NCBI GenBank assembly: GCA_026418615.1
Contig: JAOAAY010000003.1
Location: 1-64,000 of the forward strand
Length of the DNA: 64,000 nucleotides
Direction of reading: 5' to 3'
DNA from: Candidatus Sumerlaeaceae bacterium
Lineage (GTDB): Bacteria > Sumerlaeota > Sumerlaeia > Sumerlaeales > Sumerlaeaceae
The position numbers were made by a program, and so were the translations under genes. Below the pieces are notes generated by a model. That model had not been told where the DNA came from, made no database searches, and saw nothing but the letters and a program-made list of their open reading frames with translations. Shown piece after piece: positions 8,643 through 16,331 of the stretch. Every line of letters begins with the position of its first letter. Position 1 is the stretch's first letter.

Positions 8643-9767
8643 TCATCCGAGGGCTCGCCGATATGCGGCGAGCGTCAACGACGCCGTGGTCTCCCATGAA
8701 AACCGTTGCTCATTGGCTCTGCCGGCGTCCACGAGCCGCCGCGTCTGGTCCGGATCGTCCAGCACCGCCGACAGGGCAGCATGCAGTTCTCTCTCGCTGC
8801 GGGGGTCAAAGTAGCGCGCGCCCTGGCCTGCAACCTCAGGAATACAGGACGCGTTGGATGCCAGCACTGGAATGCCAACACGCTGAGCCTCGAGCGGTGG
8901 CAGACCGAAACCCTCGTACAGAGAGGGAAAGATAAGTGCCTCAGCCGCAGCGTAGAGTCCCGGCAGTCGGGCATGCTCGAGGTACGGTAAAACCCGGACC
9001 GCACCCGGTTTGGCACCCGATTCGACCGCCAGGCGCGCAAGCAAAATGCCCCCCCTCTTATCGGGACCACAAAGGACTAGAGCGGGGGCCTCGGGGCCTT
9101 GCCGTTGACTCCAGCGGGCGAAGCCCCGCACGAGGAACTCAAAATTCTTGTGGGGCTTGTAAACCCCGACAGCGAGGAAAAAACGGGGCGGCAATGCGAG
9201 GTCATGGCGCAAGCGGGCTATGGCTTCGGCTGGCGGGCGCTGAAACCCGCGGGCGACAGCATTGGGTGTCACGAGAATCCTTTCCTCGGGAATGCGCAAA
9301 TGCTGCGCAATGTCGCGACGGCTCCACTCGCTGACGGTCAAGACTGCGGTCGCCCGGGTAGCGGCGTGTTGCAGCATACTGCGGCTGATCGCGCGCTTCA
9401 GGCGCGAGCCGAGGACCTCCGGCATGAGCAAGTGAATCAGATCATGAATCGTAACCACGAATCGGGTCCTCACCACGCGCGGGACATTGTAGTGCGGAAA
9501 ATGCAGCAGGGCGGCTCGCCTCGGGATCGGAAACAGAAATTGTTCGCGCAGGCTGTAAATCGGCGCGCTGAACGGAACAACAACCTCGGCCTCAACCAAT
9601 TCCGGGCAGCCGGCGATCTTGACGGGGTCGCCTATAAGCCCGATTGGGGCGATATCATCCGGGACGCCGATCTCCCTCATCCCCCCGATCAGGCCGCGAA
9701 TGTAGGTTCCAATTCCTGAGTGACCGGCCATGCGAACATCAATGGCCACACGGGGCGATCTGGACAT
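8643..9767 (-). CDS. GT4-family glycosyltransferase (group 1)
   Basis: Retaining GT-B glycosyltransferase, 374 residues from the chosen ATG (MSRSPRVAIDVRMAGHSGIG). The N-terminal donor/acceptor domain carries the GIGTYIRGL loop; the C-terminal half has FLAVGVYKPHKNFEFLVRGF and the nucleotide-sugar motif FPSLYEGFGLPPLEAQRVGIPV with the conserved E-x7-E. It probably adds mannose or another hexose in envelope glycan synthesis, but donor and acceptor are not deducible. The track start 38 codons upstream would leave an extension without homologous look. Divergent from the small gene at 9893. Confidence 0.9.
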   Translation of the reverse strand: MSRSPRVAIDVRMAGHSGIGTYIRGLIGGMREIGVPDDIAPIGLIGDPVKIAGCPELVEAEVVVPFSAPIYSLREQFLFPIPRRAALLHFPHYNVPRVVRTRFVVTIHDLIHLLMPEVLGSRLKRAISRSMLQHAATRATAVLTVSEWSRRDIAQHLRIPEERILVTPNAVARGFQRPPAEAIARLRHDLALPPRFFLAVGVYKPHKNFEFLVRGFARWSQRQGPEAPALVLCGPDKRGGILLARLAVESGAKPGAVRVLPYLEHARLPGLYAAAEALIFPSLYEGFGLPPLEAQRVGIPVLASNASCIPEVAGQGARYFDPRSERELHAALSAVLDDPDQTRRLVDAGRANEQRFSWETTASLTLAAYRRALG

Positions 9768-9892
9768 GGCTCCAAGGGGCGTCATCTCGACATGGCAAAC
9801 ATAAGCCGCACGGGAGCACTGTCCAGCCGCTTCGGCAACCCAAGACGAGGAGTACTTGACGACGGCCCGTACAGGTCTCACAAACGGTGGTT

Positions 9893-10186
9893 ATGAAAAG
9901 CAAAACATGGGTTGGGCTTACCGTTCGGACGGGTATGGACCATGAGGAGTGGTTCGGGGAACTGGAGGGCACTCTCGAACAATTTTTCGGCAAGCCGGAC
10001 AATGCATTTGTTCGGCTGGATAATGTCGTGTGGTTGGAGGGGCGCGACGAGTTCGAGGAGCCGCGGATTGTGCGCAATACGGATAGCGAGTTGCCGTTCG
10101 AGCATTACATCTATGTGCGCAAAAGCGATATCATGATTGTGCGTCCGCTGCGGTACGCCATCAATCCGCCAGATGTGGTGGACTAA
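9893..10186 (+). CDS. Small acidic hypothetical protein
   Basis: 97-residue soluble protein beginning MKSKTWVGLTVRTGMDHEEWF, with ELEGTLEQFFGKPDNAFVRL and a C-terminal IMIVRPLRYAINPP. I recognise no family. The ATG at 9893 is preceded by GGTGG; the track uses a GTG two codons earlier. The composition is balanced and non-repetitive, consistent with a real folded protein. It lies alone between the divergent GT4 gene and the exported thioredoxin-like gene. Confidence 0.6.
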   Translation: MKSKTWVGLTVRTGMDHEEWFGELEGTLEQFFGKPDNAFVRLDNVVWLEGRDEFEEPRIVRNTDSELPFEHYIYVRKSDIMIVRPLRYAINPPDVVD

Positions 10187-10449
10187 GCGGGGTTCTGGAT
10201 CATAGCCGTCCCCCGGCGCAAAAGGAAACATTTTGCCGCGTTTGGGCGTCTGACTCAGGACATGGTGCTGGCTCGGGGTCAGGTGCGGGGGGCTTTGCTG
10301 GCACTAGCCATGCTTTTGGTGCTTTGCACTGTTTTAAGACCAGACAAGGCTTGCTTTCTTCCCTAACGGCAGGCCTCGTGTGGTGCGAAATCTTGCGGTC
10401 GTTAGCGATTGAAACGAAACGACTTGAAAGAGAGGGGTTCCAGCCTGCC

Positions 10450-12933
10450 GTGAACTGTTGGAAGAGTGTTCGGACCTGCGCCAAGGCTTGCGCCCTTGCA
10501 GTTTTCTTGACGGTAATCGGATGTGAACGAGACAAGGGTGGCGGCCCGTCAGAGATTCCGCCACCCACACCGCCACCAGTAGCACCCTCAGTCGGCCCGG
10601 CGACGACTCAAACGATTTCGCTCGACCAGCGTTCGACCGGCTCGTTGTCCGAGACACCGAGTTCGTCCGATTTGCCCCTAGAGCCGCCGCTCACCACGGG
10701 CAGCCAAGCCGAATTGGTCCTAAGTCCGCCTAAGGCGGATCTTCCGAGTACCGCGACTGATGAAAAAGCAGAGTCCGCGTCGCCCGAGCCAACCGCCGTT
10801 GCCATGGCTGCCGCGAAGAACGAAGCCGCCACGGCTTCAAGCGCCTATGTGCGCGGTGCGGCGCAGTCCCCGGTGTTCTGGCAGCCGTGGACTGATGCGG
10901 CGTTCGAGCGAGCCAAGGCATTGAACCGTCCCGTGCTGGTCAGCATTGGCACTAACTGGTGCCCCTTATGCTACCAAATGGATGCGACGACCTACATGGA
11001 TAAAGAGGTGGCCAAGGCGCTTAATGATGGGTTTGTTGCCATCAAAGTGGACGCTGACGAGCGCCCCGACATTAATGAGCGGTTTCAGGCTGCCCACTAC
11101 CTGATCAACCGGCAGGCTGGCGGCTGGCCGTTGACCGCGTTTGTTCTGCCAGATGGCCGCGTGTTCGAGAGTCTGACCTACATACCGCCGAAATCGTCCG
11201 GCGACAAAGTGGGAATGGTCGAGATTCTCAAACAGGTTCAGGATGTGTACACCAACCAGCGGCCTGCGGTGGAGAAGCAGGCAACCCTTGTCGAAGCCGG
11301 TGTAGCGCGCAGCGGTCTCGATCCGGCACGCAAGGCTGAAGCCAAGCCCGCTGCCCTGAGCGCATTGATCGCCTCGGTCGAAAAGGATTTTGACTCGCAG
11401 CGGAGCGGGTTTGGACCGGCCAAGGGGCCGAAGTTCCCCAGCGGGACTGCGTTGGTATTGTTACTGCAGTCGTACTCGGACTCGGGCGACAAGGAGCGCC
11501 TCGGCATGGTCACGCGCACGCTGACAAATTATTATCGCAGCGGCCTTCGGGATCATGTCATGGGCGGATTTTTCCGCTACACCAGCGACGGCGAATTCCG
11601 CAAACCGCATTTCGAGAAGAAACTGCATGTGCAGGCGGAACTGCTCAGCGCGTACTGTCTGGCCTATGCGGCCTCGCGTCAATCGTTGCTGAAAGAAGCG
11701 GCGCAGGAGATCCTGCGGTTCAGCCGCGAGACGCTGGAGAATGAGGGCGGAGGCTTTTTTGCGTCGCAGGCTGCCGATGTGGAACCGGGCGACAACGGGG
11801 CTTTCTACCGTTATTCCGTTGATGAGGTGAAGCGCATCGCAGGCGATGCAGACGCCGCCGTGTTCAATAGATACCTGAGCATTGGGGCGGAAGGCAACAC
11901 GGACAAGGAAGGCCGAAGCGTGCCATTCGCTGCTTCCTCGCTGCAAGCCGCGGCTGATGCCCTTGGCGTCACCCGCGAGGCGGCGCAGAAATCCCTCGAT
12001 AGTGCCCGGGCCAAACTGCGAGCCGAACGCACCAGCCGCGACAAGCAGCCCTATGTGGATAAGACCATTATCGCGGCGTGGAACGCTCTGATGATTTCGG
12101 CCTACCTTGATGCATACCGCTACTTGGGCGATGCGCGGGCACGGGATTTTGCTCTGAGGACGGCAGACTTCTTACTCGAAAAAATGGTTTCGGAAACGGA
12201 CGGGGTTGCCCGCTCGCTCAGCAAGGGGCAGATCTCCGTCTACGGCCTCCTCGAGGATCAGGTGCTTCTGGCGGCGGCGCTCATTGACTGCTTTGAGGTG
12301 TCGGGCAACAAGGATTATTTAGACACTGCATTGTCGTTGATGGAGTTCGTCGAGGCCAAATTCCTCGACCCGGCCACCGGCCTCTACCTCGACCGTGTCC
12401 CTGAACGAGGCGCAGCCGGCCTGCTGGCCACGCCCCGGTTCAACATTCTCGACAATCCAACCCCGGCACCCAATGCCGTGGCTGCGATCAACTGGTACAG
12501 GTTCTATCAAGCCACGCAGGATGAAAAACATTTGGACAAGGCCCGCAGGCTTGTGGACATCGTCGTGGGGCAGGAGCAGTTCGGGGGCACCGTGGCGGCG
12601 ACCTACGGTCTGGCGCTTTCCTACATCCTGAACGCTCCGCCCAAGGTGCTCATCATCGGGGAACCGGATGACACGGCTGTGTCCGCGATGCGCGAGGCGG
12701 CACTCCCCGTGTTCCGGATGGGCAAACTTGTGGAGACCCTCACGCCGGATCAGGCCAAGAGCACCGACTACAAGCCAGCCAAAGAGGGCGGGGTGATTGT
12801 CTATGTCTGCACGGCTGAAAACTGCGCTCCGCCCACAAACGACAAGACCAAAGTTGTCGAGTTAATCAAAACCTTCGGACGCCCGAAATCCGAGACGGAC
12901 AAGACGGAGTCCTCTGCGGAGCCTCAAGACTGA
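10450..12933 (+). CDS. Exported DUF255 / thioredoxin-domain lipoprotein (YyaL/SPATA20-like)
   Basis: About 827 residues. An N-terminal signal (VNCWKSVRTCAKACALAVFLTVIGC) ends in a lipobox-like LTVIGC followed by a proline/serine-rich linker to about residue 120. Then comes a DUF255 thioredoxin-like domain with WCPLC (Cys171 and Cys174) and the family block VDADERPDINERF..AGGWPLTAFVLPDG. The rest is a long alpha/alpha-toroid segment with FHVQAE-like KLHVQAELLSAY and WNALMISAYLDAYR. The family usually has WCHWC and is normally cytoplasmic; here it is predicted to be membrane-anchored and periplasm-facing. I chose GTG at 10450 because AGAGGGG lies about 10 bases upstream and it gives a clean signal; the TTG at 10324 in the track does not. 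The exact reaction of the family is unsettled. Confidence 0.85.
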   Translation: MNCWKSVRTCAKACALAVFLTVIGCERDKGGGPSEIPPPTPPPVAPSVGPATTQTISLDQRSTGSLSETPSSSDLPLEPPLTTGSQAELVLSPPKADLPSTATDEKAESASPEPTAVAMAAAKNEAATASSAYVRGAAQSPVFWQPWTDAAFERAKALNRPVLVSIGTNWCPLCYQMDATTYMDKEVAKALNDGFVAIKVDADERPDINERFQAAHYLINRQAGGWPLTAFVLPDGRVFESLTYIPPKSSGDKVGMVEILKQVQDVYTNQRPAVEKQATLVEAGVARSGLDPARKAEAKPAALSALIASVEKDFDSQRSGFGPAKGPKFPSGTALVLLLQSYSDSGDKERLGMVTRTLTNYYRSGLRDHVMGGFFRYTSDGEFRKPHFEKKLHVQAELLSAYCLAYAASRQSLLKEAAQEILRFSRETLENEGGGFFASQAADVEPGDNGAFYRYSVDEVKRIAGDADAAVFNRYLSIGAEGNTDKEGRSVPFAASSLQAAADALGVTREAAQKSLDSARAKLRAERTSRDKQPYVDKTIIAAWNALMISAYLDAYRYLGDARARDFALRTADFLLEKMVSETDGVARSLSKGQISVYGLLEDQVLLAAALIDCFEVSGNKDYLDTALSLMEFVEAKFLDPATGLYLDRVPERGAAGLLATPRFNILDNPTPAPNAVAAINWYRFYQATQDEKHLDKARRLVDIVVGQEQFGGTVAATYGLALSYILNAPPKVLIIGEPDDTAVSAMREAALPVFRMGKLVETLTPDQAKSTDYKPAKEGGVIVYVCTAENCAPPTNDKTKVVELIKTFGRPKSETDKTESSAEPQD

Positions 12934-12949
12934 CGGGGAAAGGGACGCA

Positions 12950-14302
12950 GTGGCTGTAAAACATACGATCCTAATCGCTGATGATGAAAAGAACACCCGA
13001 GAGGGACTAAAGTGGGCCCTGGAGCGGCAAAATCTGACCATCTTTCTGGCCGCCGACGGTGAAGAGGCGCTGCGCATCATCCGAACCCAGCGCGTGGATA
13101 TCCTCATCACCGATCTCCGAATGCCCAAACTGGACGGCATGGGACTGCTGGCTCGTGTGAGGGAGGAGTCGCCGTCAACTTCCGTGGTCATCCTGACGGG
13201 CCACGGCACGGTCGAGTCGGCTGTGGACGCCATGAAGCGCGGGGCTTTCGACTACCTCATCAAACCCGTCAACATCGACGAGTTAAACATGCTCGTGGAC
13301 CGCATTCTCTCAACGCGCGCACTGGTTGACGAGAATGCGCAACTGCGCGAGTCGCTCGACTCCCGCTACGGTTTTGAAAACATCATCGGCAAGAGCGAGG
13401 CGATGATGAATGTGTTTGCAAAAGTCCGCACGGTGGCGCCGTCGAGAGCCAATGTGTTGCTCTACGGCGAGAGCGGAACCGGCAAGGAACTGATCGCAAA
13501 CGCCATCCATCAGCACTCGCCGCGCAAACACAAGCCGATGGTCAAGGTCAACTGCGGTGCGCTGCCGCTGACCCTGTTGGAAAGCGAACTGTTTGGTCAC
13601 GAGAAAGGGGCTTTCACCGGCGCGGTGCGGACCCGCGAGGGACGCTTCGAGATTGCCGACGGCGGGACAATCTTTCTCGATGAAATCAGCGAGACAGCGC
13701 CCGAGTTTCAAGTCAAACTGTTACGAGTTCTGCAGGAGGGCGAGTTTGAACGCGTGGGGGGGACACAAACGCTGCGGACGGATGTCCGGGTCATCGCGGC
13801 CAGCAACAAGCGCCTCGACGACCTCGTGCGCGAGGGCAAGTTTCGTGAGGACCTGTACTACCGCCTGAAGGTCGTGGAAATAGACCTGCCGCCACTGCGC
13901 GAACGGCGGGAGGACATCCCTCTGCTGGTGGACTACTTTCTCGAGGAGGCGTCGCGGTATTACGGCAAACCCAAGCCGTCGGTGCATCCGCGCGCGATGA
14001 CCGCGCTCCAGAACTTCCATTGGCCCGGAAATGTTCGACAACTCAAAAATGTCATTGAGGGGGCCATTGTCATGACGAACGGCGAACTGAACCTGCAGGC
14101 CCTGCCTCAAGAGATCAGCGGACAAACGGGTCCGGCCGCTTATGTTCAGATTCCCGTCACCGCCACGCTGCGCGAGGCCGAAAAGGAACTCATCACGGCC
14201 GCTCTCATTGCCAACGGCAACAACCGCGCCAAGACCGCGCGATCGTTGGGACTTGGAAGAAAAACTCTATATAGAAAGATCGAAGAATACGGCATTCAGT
14301 AA
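12950..14302 (+). CDS. Sigma-54-dependent response regulator (NtrC/AtoC type)
   Basis: Three-domain transcription activator of 450 residues that opens sigma-54 promoters after phosphorylation. The receiver domain (1-120) has DDE near the start and the phosphoacceptor Asp55 in [14 protein letters not shown]. The AAA+ domain carries Walker A GESGTGKE, the sigma-54 contact loop GAFTGA and IFLDEI as Walker B. The C-terminal Fis-type helix-turn-helix ends [24 protein letters not shown]. The start is GTG, 16 bases after the lipoprotein stop, so the two may be cotranscribed. No histidine kinase is encoded nearby, making this an orphan regulator in the window. Confidence 0.95.
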   Translation: MAVKHTILIADDEKNTREGLKWALERQNLTIFLAADGEEALRIIRTQRVDILITDLRMPKLDGMGLLARVREESPSTSVVILTGHGTVESAVDAMKRGAFDYLIKPVNIDELNMLVDRILSTRALVDENAQLRESLDSRYGFENIIGKSEAMMNVFAKVRTVAPSRANVLLYGESGTGKELIANAIHQHSPRKHKPMVKVNCGALPLTLLESELFGHEKGAFTGAVRTREGRFEIADGGTIFLDEISETAPEFQVKLLRVLQEGEFERVGGTQTLRTDVRVIAASNKRLDDLVREGKFREDLYYRLKVVEIDLPPLRERREDIPLLVDYFLEEASRYYGKPKPSVHPRAMTALQNFHWPGNVRQLKNVIEGAIVMTNGELNLQALPQEISGQTGPAAYVQIPVTATLREAEKELITAALIANGNNRAKTARSLGLGRKTLYRKIEEYGIQ

Positions 14303-14322
14303 CATTTCAGGGATGCCGCACC

Positions 14323-15501
14323 TCACAGCAAATCCCGCACCCGAACCCATTCGCGATTGCGGGCACTAATCTCGATGGCTTCAAGGACTGCCTGAACCCG
14401 AAGACCGTCGTCCATATCCGGCGACGCAGGTTTCTTGGAAGCGAGCGCCTCGAGGAAGTCATACACGGCATTGACGAAGGTGTGTTCGTAACCGATGATA
14501 TGACCTGCAGGCCACCAAGCCTTGATGTACGGATGAGTGGCGTCCGTGACGAGGATGTCGCGAAAGCCTTGGCGCGCCGCCCCGTCTTTGAGCGACAGGA
14601 ATTGGAGTCGGTTCATGTCCTCGAAGTTGAAGCACAGGCCGCCCCGCGACCCGTAAATCTCAAATCCGTTGAAGTTCTTGCGACCGGTGGCAAAGCGGGT
14701 TGCCTCGAAAGTACCGACGGCGCCGTTGTCGAAACTGGCCAGCCATGCGGCAGCGTCATCCACGGTGACCTTGCCCATTTTTCGCCCCCGCGCGGCCTGC
14801 CTTCTGAGTCCGCTGCCGCTGTCGGCGGCCGGAAGCGGGCGTTCCCGGATGAATGTCCGGGTCATGCCGCAGACCTCATCAAGTTCACCGACGAGGAAGC
14901 GTGCCATGTCAATGATATGGCTTCCAATGTCACCCAGTGCGCCGCTGCCCGCCTGTTCGCGATCCAGCCTCCAAACCAGCGGGAATGCCGGATCCACAAT
15001 CCAATCCTGCAGATAGAATGCGCGGAAATGCCGGATCTCGCCGATTTCCCCTGCCCGGATGATTTCGCGCGCAAGGGCGACCGCGGGCACGCGCCGGTAG
15101 TTGAACATGACGAGCGATGGAACTCGCGCTTTGCGGACGGCAGCCGCCATTTCCTTGGCTTCGGCCAGCGTATTGGCGATGGGTTTTTCGCAGATGATGG
15201 CCTTGCCAGCGCGTGCGGCGGCCAAGACCTGCTCCTTGTGGGCCCAGCCGGGGCTGGCGATGTCTACGACATCGATGTCTGGGCGGGATATCAGTTTCAT
15301 CGCGTCCGTCTCCCAAGATTCCCAGCCATACCGCTCCGCGGCAGCCTTCACCGCGGCTTCGTTGCGTCCACAAATGGCTTTCATGACAGGCCGCAGGCGT
15401 AATTCCGGGAAAAACATGGCCACATCCTTGAAGGCGTGGCTGTGGGCCTTGCCCATGAAAGCGTAACCGATGAGACCAATGTTTACATGGGTTCTGCGCA
15501 T
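14323..15501 (-). CDS. Gfo/Idh/MocA-family NAD(P)-dependent oxidoreductase
   Basis: 392-residue dehydrogenase-type protein. The Rossmann domain starts NIGLIGYAFMGKAHSHAF, a G-x-G-x-x-x-G-like pattern, and includes DVVDIASPGWAHKEQVLAA and the lysine motif ICEKPIANT. The C-terminal alpha/beta domain has GSGALGDIGSHIIDMARFL, where Asp and His are the usual substrate-binding or catalytic residues, and WWPAGHIIGYEHTF. Family members oxidise or isomerise sugars and inositols; the substrate cannot be assigned. It stands alone, convergent with the NtrC-type gene (20 bases between stops) and downstream of the prepilin on the same strand. Confidence 0.93.
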   Translation of the reverse strand: MRRTHVNIGLIGYAFMGKAHSHAFKDVAMFFPELRLRPVMKAICGRNEAAVKAAAERYGWESWETDAMKLISRPDIDVVDIASPGWAHKEQVLAAARAGKAIICEKPIANTLAEAKEMAAAVRKARVPSLVMFNYRRVPAVALAREIIRAGEIGEIRHFRAFYLQDWIVDPAFPLVWRLDREQAGSGALGDIGSHIIDMARFLVGELDEVCGMTRTFIRERPLPAADSGSGLRRQAARGRKMGKVTVDDAAAWLASFDNGAVGTFEATRFATGRKNFNGFEIYGSRGGLCFNFEDMNRLQFLSLKDGAARQGFRDILVTDATHPYIKAWWPAGHIIGYEHTFVNAVYDFLEALASKKPASPDMDDGLRVQAVLEAIEISARNREWVRVRDLL

Positions 15502-15597
15502 CCCGTGCCGTTCCTCCCGGTGAGTGCAACCTTGTTTCCGACGGCCTCAGTGTGGTCTGGGTGCGCCGCAGCGGCAACGGGAAAAACCTGCAGGGCA

Positions 15598-16209
15598 TTA
15601 CTCGCCCCGAGCGCGCATGATATCGCCGTCGCTTACGCTGCCGTTGGTCGGATCGTAATCCTGAACGCCCAAGGTGGCCGTTTCCGGATCCATGGGTTCA
15701 TGATCCTGATCTGGTCCGGCGCTCGAGATGACCCACAAAGGTTTCATGGCGCCCCAAGGCTGTTCGCGGTAAAGGGTGGCCTGGTTGTGTCCTTGAAAGC
15801 CGGTCGTGGAGTAGCCGGGCTCCCCGAAAATGGCGAGATAACGCTGCCAAGGTTGAAGTTTCCCGCCACCAGACGCCACGAAGGGGTCTGGAAATGGGCC
15901 GGATGTGAGGTAGGCAATCGGGGAGGTGATCCAGTGATAACGGTCCGCAAGCGTTTCCTTCTTGGGTACGGTGCTCCAAGGAAACTGAACCCAAGGCACT
16001 GGCCCGAAAACCGGTGGGGGGACATTTTGATCAACGGCGTAAACCTCGATGCCGAGCGCAGTCGTGCGCTGCTCGGCGCGCACACGGCTGACCTTGGCGC
16101 GCGTTTGGGCTTCGAGGAAGTTGGGCAAAGCGATCGCCGCGAGAATCGCAACAATCGCAACCACAATCAGCAGTTCGATAAGTGTAAAGGCGCTCAATCC
16201 CGGTTTCAT
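15598..16209 (-). CDS. Prepilin-like protein with type II/IV N-terminal methylation motif
   Basis: 203 residues. The prepilin leader MKPGLSA is followed by FTLIELLIVVAIVAILAAIALP, with cleavage expected before Phe8 and the conserved Glu at mature position 5. The globular part has KVSRVRAEQRTTALGIEVYAVDQNVPP, like the GspG pattern of aligning residues per subunit, and ends YDPTNGSVSDGDIMRARG. It should be assembled into a pseudopilus by machinery encoded elsewhere. The globular domain resembles that of the Sec-exported protein at 32970-33530. Transcribed divergently from the DnaE-like gene. Confidence 0.92.
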   Translation of the reverse strand: MKPGLSAFTLIELLIVVAIVAILAAIALPNFLEAQTRAKVSRVRAEQRTTALGIEVYAVDQNVPPPVFGPVPWVQFPWSTVPKKETLADRYHWITSPIAYLTSGPFPDPFVASGGGKLQPWQRYLAIFGEPGYSTTGFQGHNQATLYREQPWGAMKPLWVISSAGPDQDHEPMDPETATLGVQDYDPTNGSVSDGDIMRARGE

Positions 16210-16256
16210 GGGGTCTTCAACCGCACGGTGGCGGCGTCAGGTGCAAGCGCTAATTC

Positions 16257-16286
16257 AGTATATAATGCAGAGAAGGACAGCGTAAA
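16257..16286 (-). promoter_or_regulatory. Candidate sigma-70 promoter for the prepilin gene, overlapping a plus-strand TATAAT
   Basis: On the minus strand TTTACG and TATACT are separated by 18 bases, about 50 to 75 bases before the prepilin start. On the plus strand the same bases contain a perfect TATAAT (16261-16266) pointing at the DnaE-like gene, though without a good -35. The two -10 elements overlap, so the two transcripts may compete. Confidence 0.35.
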
Positions 16287-16331
16287 CTCCCGTTGCGGAT
16301 GAGTCTCGTGAGGCCATAGGCAATCAGTCCC

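Noticed and set aside
14482-15402. 306-codon plus ORF
   Set aside because: Antisense to the Gfo/Idh/MocA gene and without motif content.
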